Part shown: piece after piece, positions 1 to 8,305 of the stretch | How positions within the stretch are numbered: the first letter of the stretch is position 1 | Layout: every line of letters begins with the position of its first letter | Origin: an uncultured Bacteroidales bacterium | GTDB taxonomy: Bacteria > Bacteroidota > Bacteroidia > Bacteroidales > P3 | Direction: 5' to 3' | NCBI GenBank assembly: GCA_910586395.1 | Contig: CAJUFX010000009.1 | Span: 1 to 64,000, forward strand | DNA length: 64,000 nt | Made by a program: the position numbers and the translations under genes | Notes under the pieces: generated by a model | What the model was told of the DNA's origin: nothing | The model's input: the letters and a program-made list of their open reading frames with translations, nothing else | The model's database searches: none

Positions 1-1
1 C

Positions 2-1303
2 GCCGAGGGCGCTGCGCCGAGGGCCGGCGCAGTCCGTCTGGACTGCGCCAACGCGGGCACCGTCCTGCGGTTTCTGACCGCCTTGCTGGCTTTCGAGCCG
101 GGCGAATGGCTATTGGACGGCAGCCCGCGTATGCGCCGCCGCCCGATCGGCCCGCTCGTGACGGCCTTGCAGGCCGCCGGGGCCGACATCCGCTATGGGG
201 GGGAGGCCGGCTATCCGCCCTTGCGGATCCGGGGTGTGAATCCGGCCTCCGTTATCCACAAAATATGGGATATCGACGCCTCGTTGAGTAGCCAGTATGT
301 GTCGGCCTTGATGCTGGCGGCCTGTCGTGTGCCGGGCGGTGTCCGGCTCCGGATGGCAGGCGAAAAGACGGTTTCAAAGCCTTATATCCGCATGACGGCC
401 GGGTTGTTGTGCGCCGCCGGTATGCGGGTGGACGGCCCGGACGGTGTTGCCCCGCATGGCGGTTCAAGTCTGAAAGACGCTTCCGCCACGTCGTTGACAT
501 ACTGCACGTGCAACGTCGGCGGTTCAAGTCTGAAAGACGCTTCCGCCGGTTGCGATATCCGGATAGGCGGTGCGCTCAATGGTGGATGGCCGCCCTATGT
601 CGAGCCGGATTGGAGTTCCGCCTCTTATTTCTATGGCTTGCTGGCTTTGGGGGATGGCGGCGATTTGTTTCTGCCGGGCTTGCGGAAAGACAGTTGTCAG
701 GGCGATAGCATCGTGGCCGAATGGTTTGAAGCCTGGGGCATAGAGAGCCGTTTCGAAAGCGGCGGTTTGCGGTTGTGTCGCCGCGAAAAACGTCGTCCGG
801 CCATGGTAGAACTCGATTTTACCCATCAGCCCGATCTGTTGCAGACGATGGCGGTGGTGTGTGCCGGCGGCGGTGTCGAAGCCCGGTTCACGGGCATCAA
901 AAATCTGCGGTATAAGGAGACTGACCGTGTGACGGCCGTCGTGACGGAATTGAACCGCCTGGGCTTTAGGGCGGAGGTCCGCGGCGAAGACGAAATGACG
1001 GTCGCCCCGCGCCGGCCGGCCATCCTGGCGGAACAAGCGGTTTCATCGTCGGGGTTCCCGGCTGCCATGTCGGATCACCCGCAAACCGCGTCAAGCCGCA
1101 TCGGAACATCGTCGTCGGGTCACCCGAAAACAAACACCAGTCTGCTGGTCCATACCTATGGCGATCACCGTATGGCCTTGGCGTTCTCGATGTTGGCCGT
1201 CTTGCGGCCGGTCTTGATAGAGAATCCGGCCGTCGTTAAAAAATCTTTCGATACCTATTGGGCGTCTTTGGCCTCTTTGGGGGCGGAAATGGACTTGCGG
1301 TGA
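2..1303 (+). CDS. aroA: 3-phosphoshikimate 1-carboxyvinyltransferase (EPSP synthase), 5' end outside window, with in-frame inserts
   Basis: EPSP synthase joins shikimate-3-phosphate and phosphoenolpyruvate in the chorismate pathway. The frame is open from base 2, so the N-terminal part lies upstream of the window. Visible family motifs are the NAGT..RFLTA segment (bases about 50-85), GSPRMRRRPIG (120-150), the VEPDWSSASY segment (600-630), NLRYKETDRV (900-930) and HTYGDHRMA (1150-1175). From NAGT to the stop there are about 418 residues, whereas I expect roughly 330 from E. coli AroA. The surplus falls in two low-complexity stretches, near 440-550 and near 1030-1145. Both lack family motifs and contain repeats and palindromes. 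The frame stays open through both and all downstream motifs are intact, so the gene is probably functional. Its 3' end overlaps the convergent lgt by 49 bp. Confidence 0.93.
   Translation, partial: AEGAAPRAGAVRLDCANAGTVLRFLTALLAFEPGEWLLDGSPRMRRRPIGPLVTALQAAGADIRYGGEAGYPPLRIRGVNPASVIHKIWDIDASLSSQYVSALMLAACRVPGGVRLRMAGEKTVSKPYIRMTAGLLCAAGMRVDGPDGVAPHGGSSLKDASATSLTYCTCNVGGSSLKDASAGCDIRIGGALNGGWPPYVEPDWSSASYFYGLLALGDGGDLFLPGLRKDSCQGDSIVAEWFEAWGIESRFESGGLRLCRREKRRPAMVELDFTHQPDLLQTMAVVCAGGGVEARFTGIKNLRYKETDRVTAVVTELNRLGFRAEVRGEDEMTVAPRRPAILAEQAVSSSGFPAAMSDHPQTASSRIGTSSSGHPKTNTSLLVHTYGDHRMALAFSMLAVLRPVLIENPAVVKKSFDTYWASLASLGAEMDLR
8..49. repeat. cluster of overlapping palindromes and a short direct repeat in aroA
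   Basis: The 10-mer cgccgagggc occurs at 1-10 and 15-24. Around it are GGCGC-T-GCGCC (8-18), GCGCC..GGCGC (14-30) and a perfect 10-bp hairpin with arms 26-35 and 40-49 and loop GTCT. All of this is in the coding frame just before the conserved NAGT motif. It may be a third insert in aroA, but the window edge prevents a length comparison. Confidence 0.6.
458..547. repeat. 30-nt direct repeat, 30-nt spacer, identical 30-nt repeat, inside aroA
   Basis: Two identical 30-base copies lie at 458-487 and 518-547, separated by a unique 30-base spacer (488-517). Each copy begins GGCGG and ends CCGCC, with an inner GTCT-GAA-AGAC hairpin (468-478 in the first). The spacer holds the perfect palindrome TGCACGTGCA (503-512). 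All units are multiples of three and contain no stop in the aroA frame, so each copy encodes GGSSLKDASA. The sequence replaces a short loop of the normal enzyme. I saw no third copy in the window. Confidence 0.9.
1041..1130. repeat. three degenerate copies of a CGGG..CCCG mini-hairpin inside aroA
   Basis: Related units of about 16 bases occur at about 1046-1060 (CGGG-GTT-CCCG), 1068-1081 (CGGATCACCCG) and 1112-1126 (CGGGT-C-ACCCG). They are in frame and encode a Ser/Gly/Pro/Thr-rich linker just before the conserved HTYGDHRMA motif, where normal EPSP synthases have only a few residues. Confidence 0.7.
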
Positions 1304-2109
1304 GGCAACTTGCCGTTGAGCGATAAAATCAGCAATACGATACCGGCCAAAATGAACGGAAGGCTGAGCATCTGTCCCATATTCAGCACATAATCGTCTT
1401 CCCAGAGTTCCTGATTCTCTTTGACGAACTCAATGAGGAACCGCATGCCGAAGCAGACGATGAGGAAGCAGGAGAACGAAACGCCCTCTTTCATTTTGCC
1501 GTCTTTTTTAATGTAGTAGGCCAACAGGCCGAGGAACAACAGGAAATAGGACAAGGCCTCGTAGATTTGCGTCGGGTGTTTGGGCATGACCTCGCCGTTG
1601 CGTACGAAAAGGAACCCCCAGGGTAAAGTTGTCGTATGACCGTAAATTTCCGAATTGAAGAGGTTGCCGGTACGGATGAACAGGCCGCCCAGCGCCACGA
1701 CGATGACGAGCCGGTCCAGCAGATACCAATAAGCCAATTTGTATTTCCGCGCCACGAGGTAAATGGCGAGGAGAATCGCGATGGCCGCGCCGTGACTGGC
1801 CAATCCGCCGTCGCGTATATAAAGGATTTCTATCCAGTGTTCGGCCGTCAGGTAGTAAGCGGGTTCGTAAAACAGGCAGTGCCCGAGCCGCGCTCCGATG
1901 ACGACGGCTATCACAACATACCACAGCAGGCTGTCCACCAAGGTTTCCGGTTTCTTTTCCTTTTGGAACATCTTCGTGAGGATGAAATAACCGACGGCGA
2001 ATGTGATGGCGAACAAAACGCCGTACCAGCGGATTTCCAAACCGAATACCGTGAAGGCGGTCGGATTGACGTTCCACGTGATGTAAGCGAGATTGGCGAT
2101 AGAAAACAT
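1255..2109 (-). CDS. lgt: phosphatidylglycerol--prolipoprotein diacylglyceryl transferase
   Basis: Lgt adds diacylglycerol from phosphatidylglycerol to the lipobox cysteine of prolipoproteins in the inner membrane, the first step of lipoprotein maturation. The 284-residue product has several hydrophobic segments and the family signatures IRWYGVLFA near residue 27, RDGGLASHGA near 99-108, GGLFIRTGNLFNSEIYG (the Lgt signature) near 140-156, and HPTQIYEA near 178. Length fits the family. The C-terminal 16 codons overlap the 3' end of aroA on the other strand. tRNA-Gly lies just upstream in the same direction, so the two may be co-transcribed. A cargo lipoprotein, lptC, is encoded nearby. Confidence 0.97.
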   Translation of the reverse strand: MFSIANLAYITWNVNPTAFTVFGLEIRWYGVLFAITFAVGYFILTKMFQKEKKPETLVDSLLWYVVIAVVIGARLGHCLFYEPAYYLTAEHWIEILYIRDGGLASHGAAIAILLAIYLVARKYKLAYWYLLDRLVIVVALGGLFIRTGNLFNSEIYGHTTTLPWGFLFVRNGEVMPKHPTQIYEALSYFLLFLGLLAYYIKKDGKMKEGVSFSCFLIVCFGMRFLIEFVKENQELWEDDYVLNMGQMLSLPFILAGIVLLILSLNGKLPHRKSISAPKEAKDAQ

Positions 2110-2123
2110 AAGAAAAATTTGAG

Positions 2124-2196
2124 AGCGGCAAACGGGTCTCGAACCCGCGACCTCCAGCTTGGGAAGCTAGCGCTCTACCAACTGAGCTACTGCCGC
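2124..2196 (-). tRNA. tRNA-Gly (anticodon CCC)
   Basis: Read on the minus strand, the 73 bases fold into a full cloverleaf. The acceptor pairs GCGGCAG with TTGCCGC (one G-T), the D stem is GCTC/GAGC, and the anticodon stem CTAGC/GCTGG encloses loop TTCCCAA, giving anticodon CCC. The T arm is GCGGG-TTCGAGA-CCCGT. The discriminator base is T and CCA is not encoded. It reads GGG glycine codons. It lies 14 bases upstream of lgt. Confidence 0.96.
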
Positions 2197-2252
2197 CTGA
2201 AAAAATGTCTTTGCAAAAGCCGTCCCGAACTTTGGCTTGAAAGACGGAAACG

Positions 2253-2288
2253 GCCACAAAAGTACGAAAAAAAAACTACATTTGCATA
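2253..2288. promoter_or_regulatory. predicted divergent promoters for tRNA-Gly/lgt and dnaG
   Basis: Two Bacteroidota -7 boxes (TAnnTTTG) face outwards: TACTTTTG on the minus strand (2257-2264) and TACATTTG on the plus strand (2277-2284), with exactly 12 bp between them. The -33 boxes at the expected 20-bp spacing are poor (TATG on minus, GCCA on plus). The geometry matches the stronger modules at 19055-19090 and 30576-30611. Confidence 0.55.
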
Positions 2289-2302
2289 TTCCTTTATAAA
2301 AG

Positions 2303-4339
2303 ATGATATCGAACGAAGTCAAACAACAGATACTGGATGCCGCGCGCATCGAGGAAGTGGTCGGGGATTTCGTGACGCTGAAGCGGCGCGGCACCAATCT
2401 GATCGGGCTTTGTCCGTTTCATAACGAGAAGACGCCGTCGTTCATCGTCTCGCCGGCCAAAGGCATTTACAAATGCTTCGGATGCGGCAAGGGCGGCGAT
2501 GCCGTTTCGTTCCTCATGGAGCATGACCAGTTGACGTACCCGGAGGCCTTGCGGGCTTTGGCGCGCAAATACGGCATTACGGTGGAGGAAGCGCCGCGGA
2601 CGGCCGAGCAGATTCAGCAGTTGAACCATCGGGAAAGCCTGTTCCAGATTTCCGCTTTCGCCGAGACTTTCTTTAAGGAAAAACTTTGGCAGTCAGAAGA
2701 AGGGCAACGCATCGGCCTTGCGTATTTCAGGGAGCGGGGATTTTCGGACGCGACGATAGAGGCGTTTGCATTGGGGTACAGTCCGCAAGGCTGGGATGTT
2801 CTGACACAGGCCGCGCTCAAGCAGACCTATTCGCGGGAAGCCCTCGTCGAATGCGGCCTCTCCATTGAAAACGAGCAGAAGAAACTATACGACCGTTTCC
2901 GCGGCCGCGTCATATTTCCGATACAAAGCCTTTCCGGCCGGGTCATCGCGTTCGGCGGCCGTGTCCTTTCCACCGAAAAGACGAAAGCCAAGTATGTCAA
3001 TTCGCCGGAATCGGTCATATACAACAAGAGTCAGGTTCTTTACGGCATATTTCAGGCCAAGCGCGAGATTATCGCCAAAGACATGGCTTATCTCGTGGAG
3101 GGTTATACCGACGTCATCTCGTTGCATCAGGCCGGCATCACGAATGTCGTGGCGTCATCGGGGACTTCGCTGACGCAGGACCAGATCAAATTGGTCTCGC
3201 GTTTCACACGCAATATCACGATTCTGTATGATGGCGACGCCGCGGGCATCAAGGCTTCGTTCCGGGGCATCAACATGTTGTTGGAACAGGGGCTCAACGT
3301 GCGGGTCGTCCTGTTTCCGGACGGCCACGACCCCGATTCGTTCAGCCGGACCCACAGCATAGATGAGATTACGGCCTACCTGAATGAACAGGCCGTCGAT
3401 TTCATCCGTTTCAAGACCCAATTGCTGCTTAAGGATGTGGGAAACGATCCGATCAAGCGGGCCGAGCTCATAGAGAATATCGTGGAGAGCATTGCGCTGA
3501 TACCGGACGAGATTTACCGCGCTGTCTATGTGCAGGAATGTAGCCGGATCCTGCATATCGAGGAGCCCGATCTGATCAGCCGGCTCAACAAAGTGTTGCG
3601 TCAGCGTTACAAACAGAAGTTGCGCGAAGAGGAACGCCGTTCCGGCGCATCGGGCGGAGCGGTATCGGAAGCGGTTGAAACCGGTTCTGTGGCCGATGTC
3701 GGAGCGGATGCCTTGACGGACCGTCTCTCCGCGACCCAGCGGCAGGTTGACGCCGTGGCTTTGGAACAGCAACGCGACGATACGTTGGAACGTAGCATCT
3801 TGCGTCTGTTGATATGTCATGGGCGCGAAACGACGACCCAGTGCTTTTTGGACGAGGACGGCAACGAGTTGGAGGAAGCCATGAGCGTGGGCCTGTATGT
3901 GTTGCGGGAGCTTGAGGAAGACGAGATGCAGTTCTCGGATGCAGTCAATCAGAAGATTCTGTCGGTTTTCCAGAAGTCGGCCACCGAGAACGGAAATTAT
4001 GTGCCGACGTTGGAAGACTTGATGCAGCTTGAAGACGAGACCGTCAAGAACCGCATCGTTGATATAAGTTATACCCCGCATGAAATCAGCCCTGTTTGGG
4101 AAAAGAAACTCATTCGGGTGCCGACCGAGGCCGATGCGCGGATTCTGAACCGGATTGTTTTGGAAACGATGGCCAATTTCAAGTTGCGGCAACTCGAAAA
4201 GACCGAACGTGCGTTGTCGGACAGGCTTAAAGCCACTGGGCTGAGCGATGACGATTGTCTGGAGTGTCTCCGGCATAAAAAAGCGTGCGAGGCCGTCCGC
4301 CGCGTGTTGTCTGAAAAAATAAGGCGGATTCTCGTATGA
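2303..4339 (+). CDS. dnaG: DNA primase
   Basis: DnaG makes the RNA primers for chromosome replication. The 678-residue protein has the N-terminal zinc-binding domain with CPFH (about residues 38-41) and CFGC (about 59-62), the catalytic core, a TOPRIM segment beginning LVEGYTDV (about 258) with the later acidic YDGDAAG motif (about 308), and a divergent C-terminal helicase-interaction region. Length is normal for Bacteroidales. The last codons overlap the coaX start (ATGA), suggesting translational coupling. A predicted promoter ends 19 bases before the start. Confidence 0.97.
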   Translation: MISNEVKQQILDAARIEEVVGDFVTLKRRGTNLIGLCPFHNEKTPSFIVSPAKGIYKCFGCGKGGDAVSFLMEHDQLTYPEALRALARKYGITVEEAPRTAEQIQQLNHRESLFQISAFAETFFKEKLWQSEEGQRIGLAYFRERGFSDATIEAFALGYSPQGWDVLTQAALKQTYSREALVECGLSIENEQKKLYDRFRGRVIFPIQSLSGRVIAFGGRVLSTEKTKAKYVNSPESVIYNKSQVLYGIFQAKREIIAKDMAYLVEGYTDVISLHQAGITNVVASSGTSLTQDQIKLVSRFTRNITILYDGDAAGIKASFRGINMLLEQGLNVRVVLFPDGHDPDSFSRTHSIDEITAYLNEQAVDFIRFKTQLLLKDVGNDPIKRAELIENIVESIALIPDEIYRAVYVQECSRILHIEEPDLISRLNKVLRQRYKQKLREEERRSGASGGAVSEAVETGSVADVGADALTDRLSATQRQVDAVALEQQRDDTLERSILRLLICHGRETTTQCFLDEDGNELEEAMSVGLYVLRELEEDEMQFSDAVNQKILSVFQKSATENGNYVPTLEDLMQLEDETVKNRIVDISYTPHEISPVWEKKLIRVPTEADARILNRIVLETMANFKLRQLEKTERALSDRLKATGLSDDDCLECLRHKKACEAVRRVLSEKIRRILV

Positions 4340-5073
4340 AACTCGTCGTGGATATCGGCAATACCAAAGTCAAGGCGGGGATTTTCGACGGAAAGGAACT
4401 TGTGGAAACGAGGTCTTGCGGAGGATGGTGCCGGGACGATTTGAGGCGTTTACGGAGCGTTTATCCGATAGAATGCGGCATTTTGGCTACGGTGTCGGGC
4501 TGTCCGGACTGGGTAAGGGACGAAATGGCCGACTTGCCGTTTGTGCTGTGGGATCGTTTTCGGGCCGACTTACGTTATCCGGTTTACAGCGCTTACGATA
4601 TGGCGACACTGGGGCGGGACAGGATTGCCATAGGCGTGGCCTTGCGGTATCTGTATCCGCAACGGACGGTTTTGGGGATCGGCCTGGGATCGTGCATCAC
4701 GTATAATTTGGTACGGCCGGATGGACGGCTGGAGCCGGGCGCGATATCGCCGGGCGTTTACATGCGGAGCCGGGCGATGCACGTGTTCACGCATGCGTTA
4801 CCGCAGGTGGATTTGGATTGGGCGGCCGCCGTGTGGCCGACGCCGATGCGGGTTGACGGCACGGAGACGGCTTTGCGAACGGGGTGTGTCGAGGGCGTCC
4901 GGCATGAATTGGAGGGGTTTATATACCGTTATCGGAGCGAATGCGGTCCTATCCCCGTCGTACTTACGGGCGGCGACGCCGGTTATTTTGAATTTTCCAC
5001 AAAAAAGGGGATATTTGCGAACCCTAATTTGGTGCTCATCGGACTGAATGAGATATTGGACTATAACAAATAA
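4336..5073 (+). CDS. coaX: type III pantothenate kinase
   Basis: CoaX phosphorylates pantothenate with ATP, the first step of coenzyme A synthesis. The 245-residue product shows the N-terminal ASKHA-fold phosphate motif DIGNTKVKAG (residues 6-15), the GRDRI motif near 93 and the SCITYNLV...GAISPG stretch near 118-139 followed by the ALP motif typical of this family. Length is as expected. It overlaps dnaG by 4 bp and its 3' end overlaps the following outer-membrane protein gene by 26 bp. coaE, the last CoA-pathway enzyme, is also in the window at 53.1 kb. Confidence 0.95.
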   Translation: MKLVVDIGNTKVKAGIFDGKELVETRSCGGWCRDDLRRLRSVYPIECGILATVSGCPDWVRDEMADLPFVLWDRFRADLRYPVYSAYDMATLGRDRIAIGVALRYLYPQRTVLGIGLGSCITYNLVRPDGRLEPGAISPGVYMRSRAMHVFTHALPQVDLDWAAAVWPTPMRVDGTETALRTGCVEGVRHELEGFIYRYRSECGPIPVVLTGGDAGYFEFSTKKGIFANPNLVLIGLNEILDYNK

Positions 5074-6361
5074 GACTGGTTGCGTTCTCGTGGCCTGCGT
5101 ATGCTTTTTCCTTTTGGGCGGCATGCGGAAAGCCGAGGCGCAGAGCGGCGTCGTGTCGCCGTATTCCGCGTTTGGTGTCGGGCGGGAAGTACCGTATCTC
5201 AATGCACGTTCCATGGGGATGGGCGGTATCGTCGTCGGGCTGTCGGGGCATCGGAACGTCAGTCCGTTGAATCCGGCTTCGTATTGCATGGGCGTCGATA
5301 CGCTGAGTGTCATGTTTGATATAGGTTTCTATTTGAATATGAACTCGCTGCGGCAGAATACGGATGGTCGTAAGTTGCGGAACCAAAGTACGGGCGGCGG
5401 CTTGGGCAATATGGAGTTTTATTTTCCCGTGTTCAAATGGTGGAAGATGGGACTCTACCTGCAGCCTTATACGGAAGTCGCTTACGTGACCTCCAATTTC
5501 AGAACCCATGATACGGCCGGGATCGGCCTTACGCAACTGATGCATGAAGGGACGGGCGGCCTGAACCGTTTCGGTTGGGGCAACTCTTTCGGTTGGGGGC
5601 CGGTTTCGGTCGGCGTCAATCTGAATTACCAGTTCGGCAGCATAGAGGAGTTGTACAGTTTGGATTTTAAAAACGATAGTCTGACTTCGGGGGCGGTCAG
5701 CGCCAATGTATTGACGGAGACCCGCTTGAACGGTTTGGCGATCGATGTGGGCGTGCTGTATGCCCAGCCGCTGAAACAAGGCTGTCTGAGTATAGGCGCT
5801 TCATACAGTTTGGCCGCCAAGATGTACGCCCGGCGCAGCACGTTGGGGACGGCGGCCTATTCGACCACGGTGAAGGATACGGCTTTTTTCAAGCCGCAGC
5901 GCAAGGGCGAAATCGTGATACCGGGCAAATTGCGTGTGGGAGTTTCGTACGACGATCACAGCGATTGGCTTGTGGGCGTGGATTTTACGTACGCTTGGTG
6001 GTCGCAATACAAGGATTACGGACAGACGTACGATTATTTCCGCAATACGTTTCAGGTGGCGGCCGGCATAGAATTGAAAAACAATTTTCAAAGCACTTCC
6101 GTCATGCGGCGGGTCGCATACCGTCTTGGCGGGCGGTATGAAACCTTTTATGCCGATTACGGTAAGAAAAATCTGGCAGGTTATGCGATCAACCTCGGGG
6201 TCGGCATACCGGTCCGTCGGAGCCGTTCCATGATTAATATCGGCCTGGAATACGGTCATGCCGGTAGCCTGAAAGCCGGCCAAATAGCGGAGAATTATTT
6301 CAAGATCGGCCTTGGTTTTTCATCGGTTGAGACGTGGTTCGTGAAACGGAAATACGATTAG
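5048..6361 (+). CDS. outer-membrane beta-barrel protein (OmpP1/FadL-like)
   Basis: The 437-residue product has an N-terminal hydrophobic signal sequence ending near AEA-Q (about residue 32). It continues with RSMGMGGIVVG and SPLNPASY, resembling the N-terminal hatch of FadL-type channels, then alternating amphipathic strands and an aromatic C-terminal region as expected for an outer-membrane barrel. I infer an outer-membrane transport or structural role with unknown substrate. It belongs to a conserved-looking cluster with the TPR protein and lptC. It could be distantly PorV-like, but I cannot support that from sequence alone. Confidence 0.75.
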   Translation: MRYWTITNKTGCVLVACVCFFLLGGMRKAEAQSGVVSPYSAFGVGREVPYLNARSMGMGGIVVGLSGHRNVSPLNPASYCMGVDTLSVMFDIGFYLNMNSLRQNTDGRKLRNQSTGGGLGNMEFYFPVFKWWKMGLYLQPYTEVAYVTSNFRTHDTAGIGLTQLMHEGTGGLNRFGWGNSFGWGPVSVGVNLNYQFGSIEELYSLDFKNDSLTSGAVSANVLTETRLNGLAIDVGVLYAQPLKQGCLSIGASYSLAAKMYARRSTLGTAAYSTTVKDTAFFKPQRKGEIVIPGKLRVGVSYDDHSDWLVGVDFTYAWWSQYKDYGQTYDYFRNTFQVAAGIELKNNFQSTSVMRRVAYRLGGRYETFYADYGKKNLAGYAINLGVGIPVRRSRSMINIGLEYGHAGSLKAGQIAENYFKIGLGFSSVETWFVKRKYD

Positions 6362-6391
6362 TAAAAACAGAAGAAAAAATATAAACATATC

Positions 6392-7690
6392 ATGAAAAGA
6401 CTGGTTTTCATAGCGGTGTCTGTCCTGATGGCGGCGCCTTTGTCGGCTCAGAAATACGGTGCTACGCCGGAAGATAGCATCGAATGTATCAAGAACCTCT
6501 CCATTTACCAAGAGTTTTACAAGCAAAAAGCCTACGCGGACGCTTATCCGGCCTGGAAGGAAGTGTTGCATTATTGCCCCAATACGTCCAAGAATACGTA
6601 TATCCGCGGTAATGTCATCCTTAAGCAGATGATTGCCAGGACTCAGGATGCCGAAGCCAAAAAGCAGTACATAGCTGAATTGATGCAATTGTGGGATTTG
6701 CGTATTCAATATTACGGCGAACCCGCTTATTGCGCCGGCCAGAAAGCGAGCGACATGCGGACCTATATGCCGGATGCCATAGATGAAGCCAAGACGTTAT
6801 TCCTGACGGCGATGGAGGATCAAAAGGAAGTGCGGAACTATGCCATTCCTTTCCTCTATCTGCGTACGGTCATCGATGCTTTCAAGGCTTCTCAGGCTAC
6901 GAAAGACGATATATTGGAGGCGTATGAAAAAGGCACCGCGTTGTTGGATGTCTATCAGGCCGCCAAGCCGGAGGATACCAAAATCGGTGAGGCTATGGCC
7001 GGTCTGGACGCGTTGCTTGAGCCCTATGCCACCTGCACGGAATTGGTGCCGTTGTACGAAAAGAAATTCGCCGACAACAACGCGAACGCCGATTTTCTAA
7101 AAAAGGCCACGGCGATGTTGGATAAGCGCGGATGCACGGATTCCGACATTTTCTTCAAGATGACGGAGGCTTTGCATGCGATTGAGCCCACGCCGCAGTC
7201 CGCTTATCTGATGGCGAAGATGTGCTATGCGAAGAAAGATTACCAGGTGGCCATCGACTATATCAAAGATCAGGTGGAAGCCTTGGAGAAAGATAACGAG
7301 AAAGTCAATGCCTATATGTTGTTGGCCGATTCCTATCTGAATACGAACCAATATACGCTTGGCCGTGCGGCTTGTATGAAAGTTTTGGAAATCAAACCGG
7401 AAGAAGGCCGCGCTTATTTGGTGCTCGGCAATATGTATGCGGCCGGCGCCAAAGCTTGCGGCACCGAGTCCCAAGTATCCCAGCGAGCCGCCTATTGGGT
7501 GGCGGTCGATACCTATATCAAGGCCAAACAGGTGGATCCTTCCATTGCGGAAACGGCTGACAAACTTATTGCCGCCTATCGGGCGCATTTCCCCTCCGGT
7601 GACGATTTGTTCACGTTCGGTTACAAAGAGGGCGAAAGTTATACCGTGGATTGTTGGTTCCGTGCCACGACGACGATTCGGGCGCGTTAG
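6392..7690 (+). CDS. exported tetratricopeptide-repeat protein
   Basis: The 432-residue product starts with a clear Sec signal peptide (cleavage after PLSAQ, about residue 20) and then consists of helical repeats. TPR-like pairs are visible around residues 265-370 (SAYLMAKMCYAKKDYQVAID; AYMLLADSYLNTNQY; AYLVLGNMYA). It is probably a periplasmic scaffold. It sits between the barrel gene (30 bp upstream) and lptC (72 bp downstream). No catalytic motif is seen and the partner is unknown. Confidence 0.8.
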   Translation: MKRLVFIAVSVLMAAPLSAQKYGATPEDSIECIKNLSIYQEFYKQKAYADAYPAWKEVLHYCPNTSKNTYIRGNVILKQMIARTQDAEAKKQYIAELMQLWDLRIQYYGEPAYCAGQKASDMRTYMPDAIDEAKTLFLTAMEDQKEVRNYAIPFLYLRTVIDAFKASQATKDDILEAYEKGTALLDVYQAAKPEDTKIGEAMAGLDALLEPYATCTELVPLYEKKFADNNANADFLKKATAMLDKRGCTDSDIFFKMTEALHAIEPTPQSAYLMAKMCYAKKDYQVAIDYIKDQVEALEKDNEKVNAYMLLADSYLNTNQYTLGRAACMKVLEIKPEEGRAYLVLGNMYAAGAKACGTESQVSQRAAYWVAVDTYIKAKQVDPSIAETADKLIAAYRAHFPSGDDLFTFGYKEGESYTVDCWFRATTTIRAR

Positions 7691-7762
7691 TCCGGTAATC
7701 CGGTGATTGGACTCGGCGTCGCGGGGCTTGTCTCTGCGGCGCCGTAATATATATAGTCGAAG

Positions 7763-8296
7763 ATGAAAAATGTTTTCTCAGGCATGGCCGTATGCGTCAT
7801 CGCATGTCTTGCCGTGGCGTGCCATTCCCCCCATAAGGGGTTGCCGTATGAAAATCCGGAAACGGCGCCGGTGCAGGCGGTCTATAATTCCGTTTCCGCC
7901 TTTACCGATTCGGGTCGTGTGCAGATGACGATGGAATCGCCTTTGATGTACAATTATTCGGATGAAAAGGGTACGCAGGTTTTTCCGACCGGCGTTCATT
8001 CGATTTTTTTGAACGAGTTCGGACAAGCCAATGTCGATCTCGTTTCCGATTCCGCCATCAATATTCAGGACGATAAGATGATGAAGTTTTACGGCAATGT
8101 CATCGTCAAGGACTACCGTAACGGCGATACGCTTTATACGGAAGCGTTGTATTGGAATCAGCAGACCCGTAAGATTTATTCCGACGTACATGTGCGTAAA
8201 GTCAGCGCGGGCTTGATTCTGGAAGGAGACGGTTTCGATTCGGACGAAGAAATGAATGACGTGCAGTTGCGTCGTCCGCGTGGCGTGATTTTATAG
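7763..8296 (+). CDS. lptC: LPS export ABC transporter periplasmic protein LptC (lipoprotein)
   Basis: LptC passes lipopolysaccharide from the inner-membrane LptFG-B2 complex to LptA. This 177-residue protein has a lipobox LAVAC (Cys at about residue 20), so it is predicted to be lipid-anchored, as in Bacteroidota. The rest is the LptC/OstA-like beta-jellyroll pattern: SPLMYNYSDEKGTQVFP, then MKFYGNVIVKD..NGDTLYTEALYWNQ..KIYSD, the usual LptC family signature. It is followed after 9 bp by the CBS-domain membrane protein. Confidence 0.9.
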   Translation: MKNVFSGMAVCVIACLAVACHSPHKGLPYENPETAPVQAVYNSVSAFTDSGRVQMTMESPLMYNYSDEKGTQVFPTGVHSIFLNEFGQANVDLVSDSAINIQDDKMMKFYGNVIVKDYRNGDTLYTEALYWNQQTRKIYSDVHVRKVSAGLILEGDGFDSDEEMNDVQLRRPRGVIL

Positions 8297-8305
8297 CGTA
8301 AGGCG

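Noticed and set aside
458..547. Minimal CRISPR array (repeat-spacer-repeat of 30-30-30)
   Set aside because: Only two repeats and one spacer, inside and in frame with an essential gene, no leader and no cas genes in the window.
5048..6361. Calling the barrel protein PorV
   Set aside because: The family-level fold looks similar (FadL-like) but I see no PorV-specific signature, and the gene is far from other T9SS genes.
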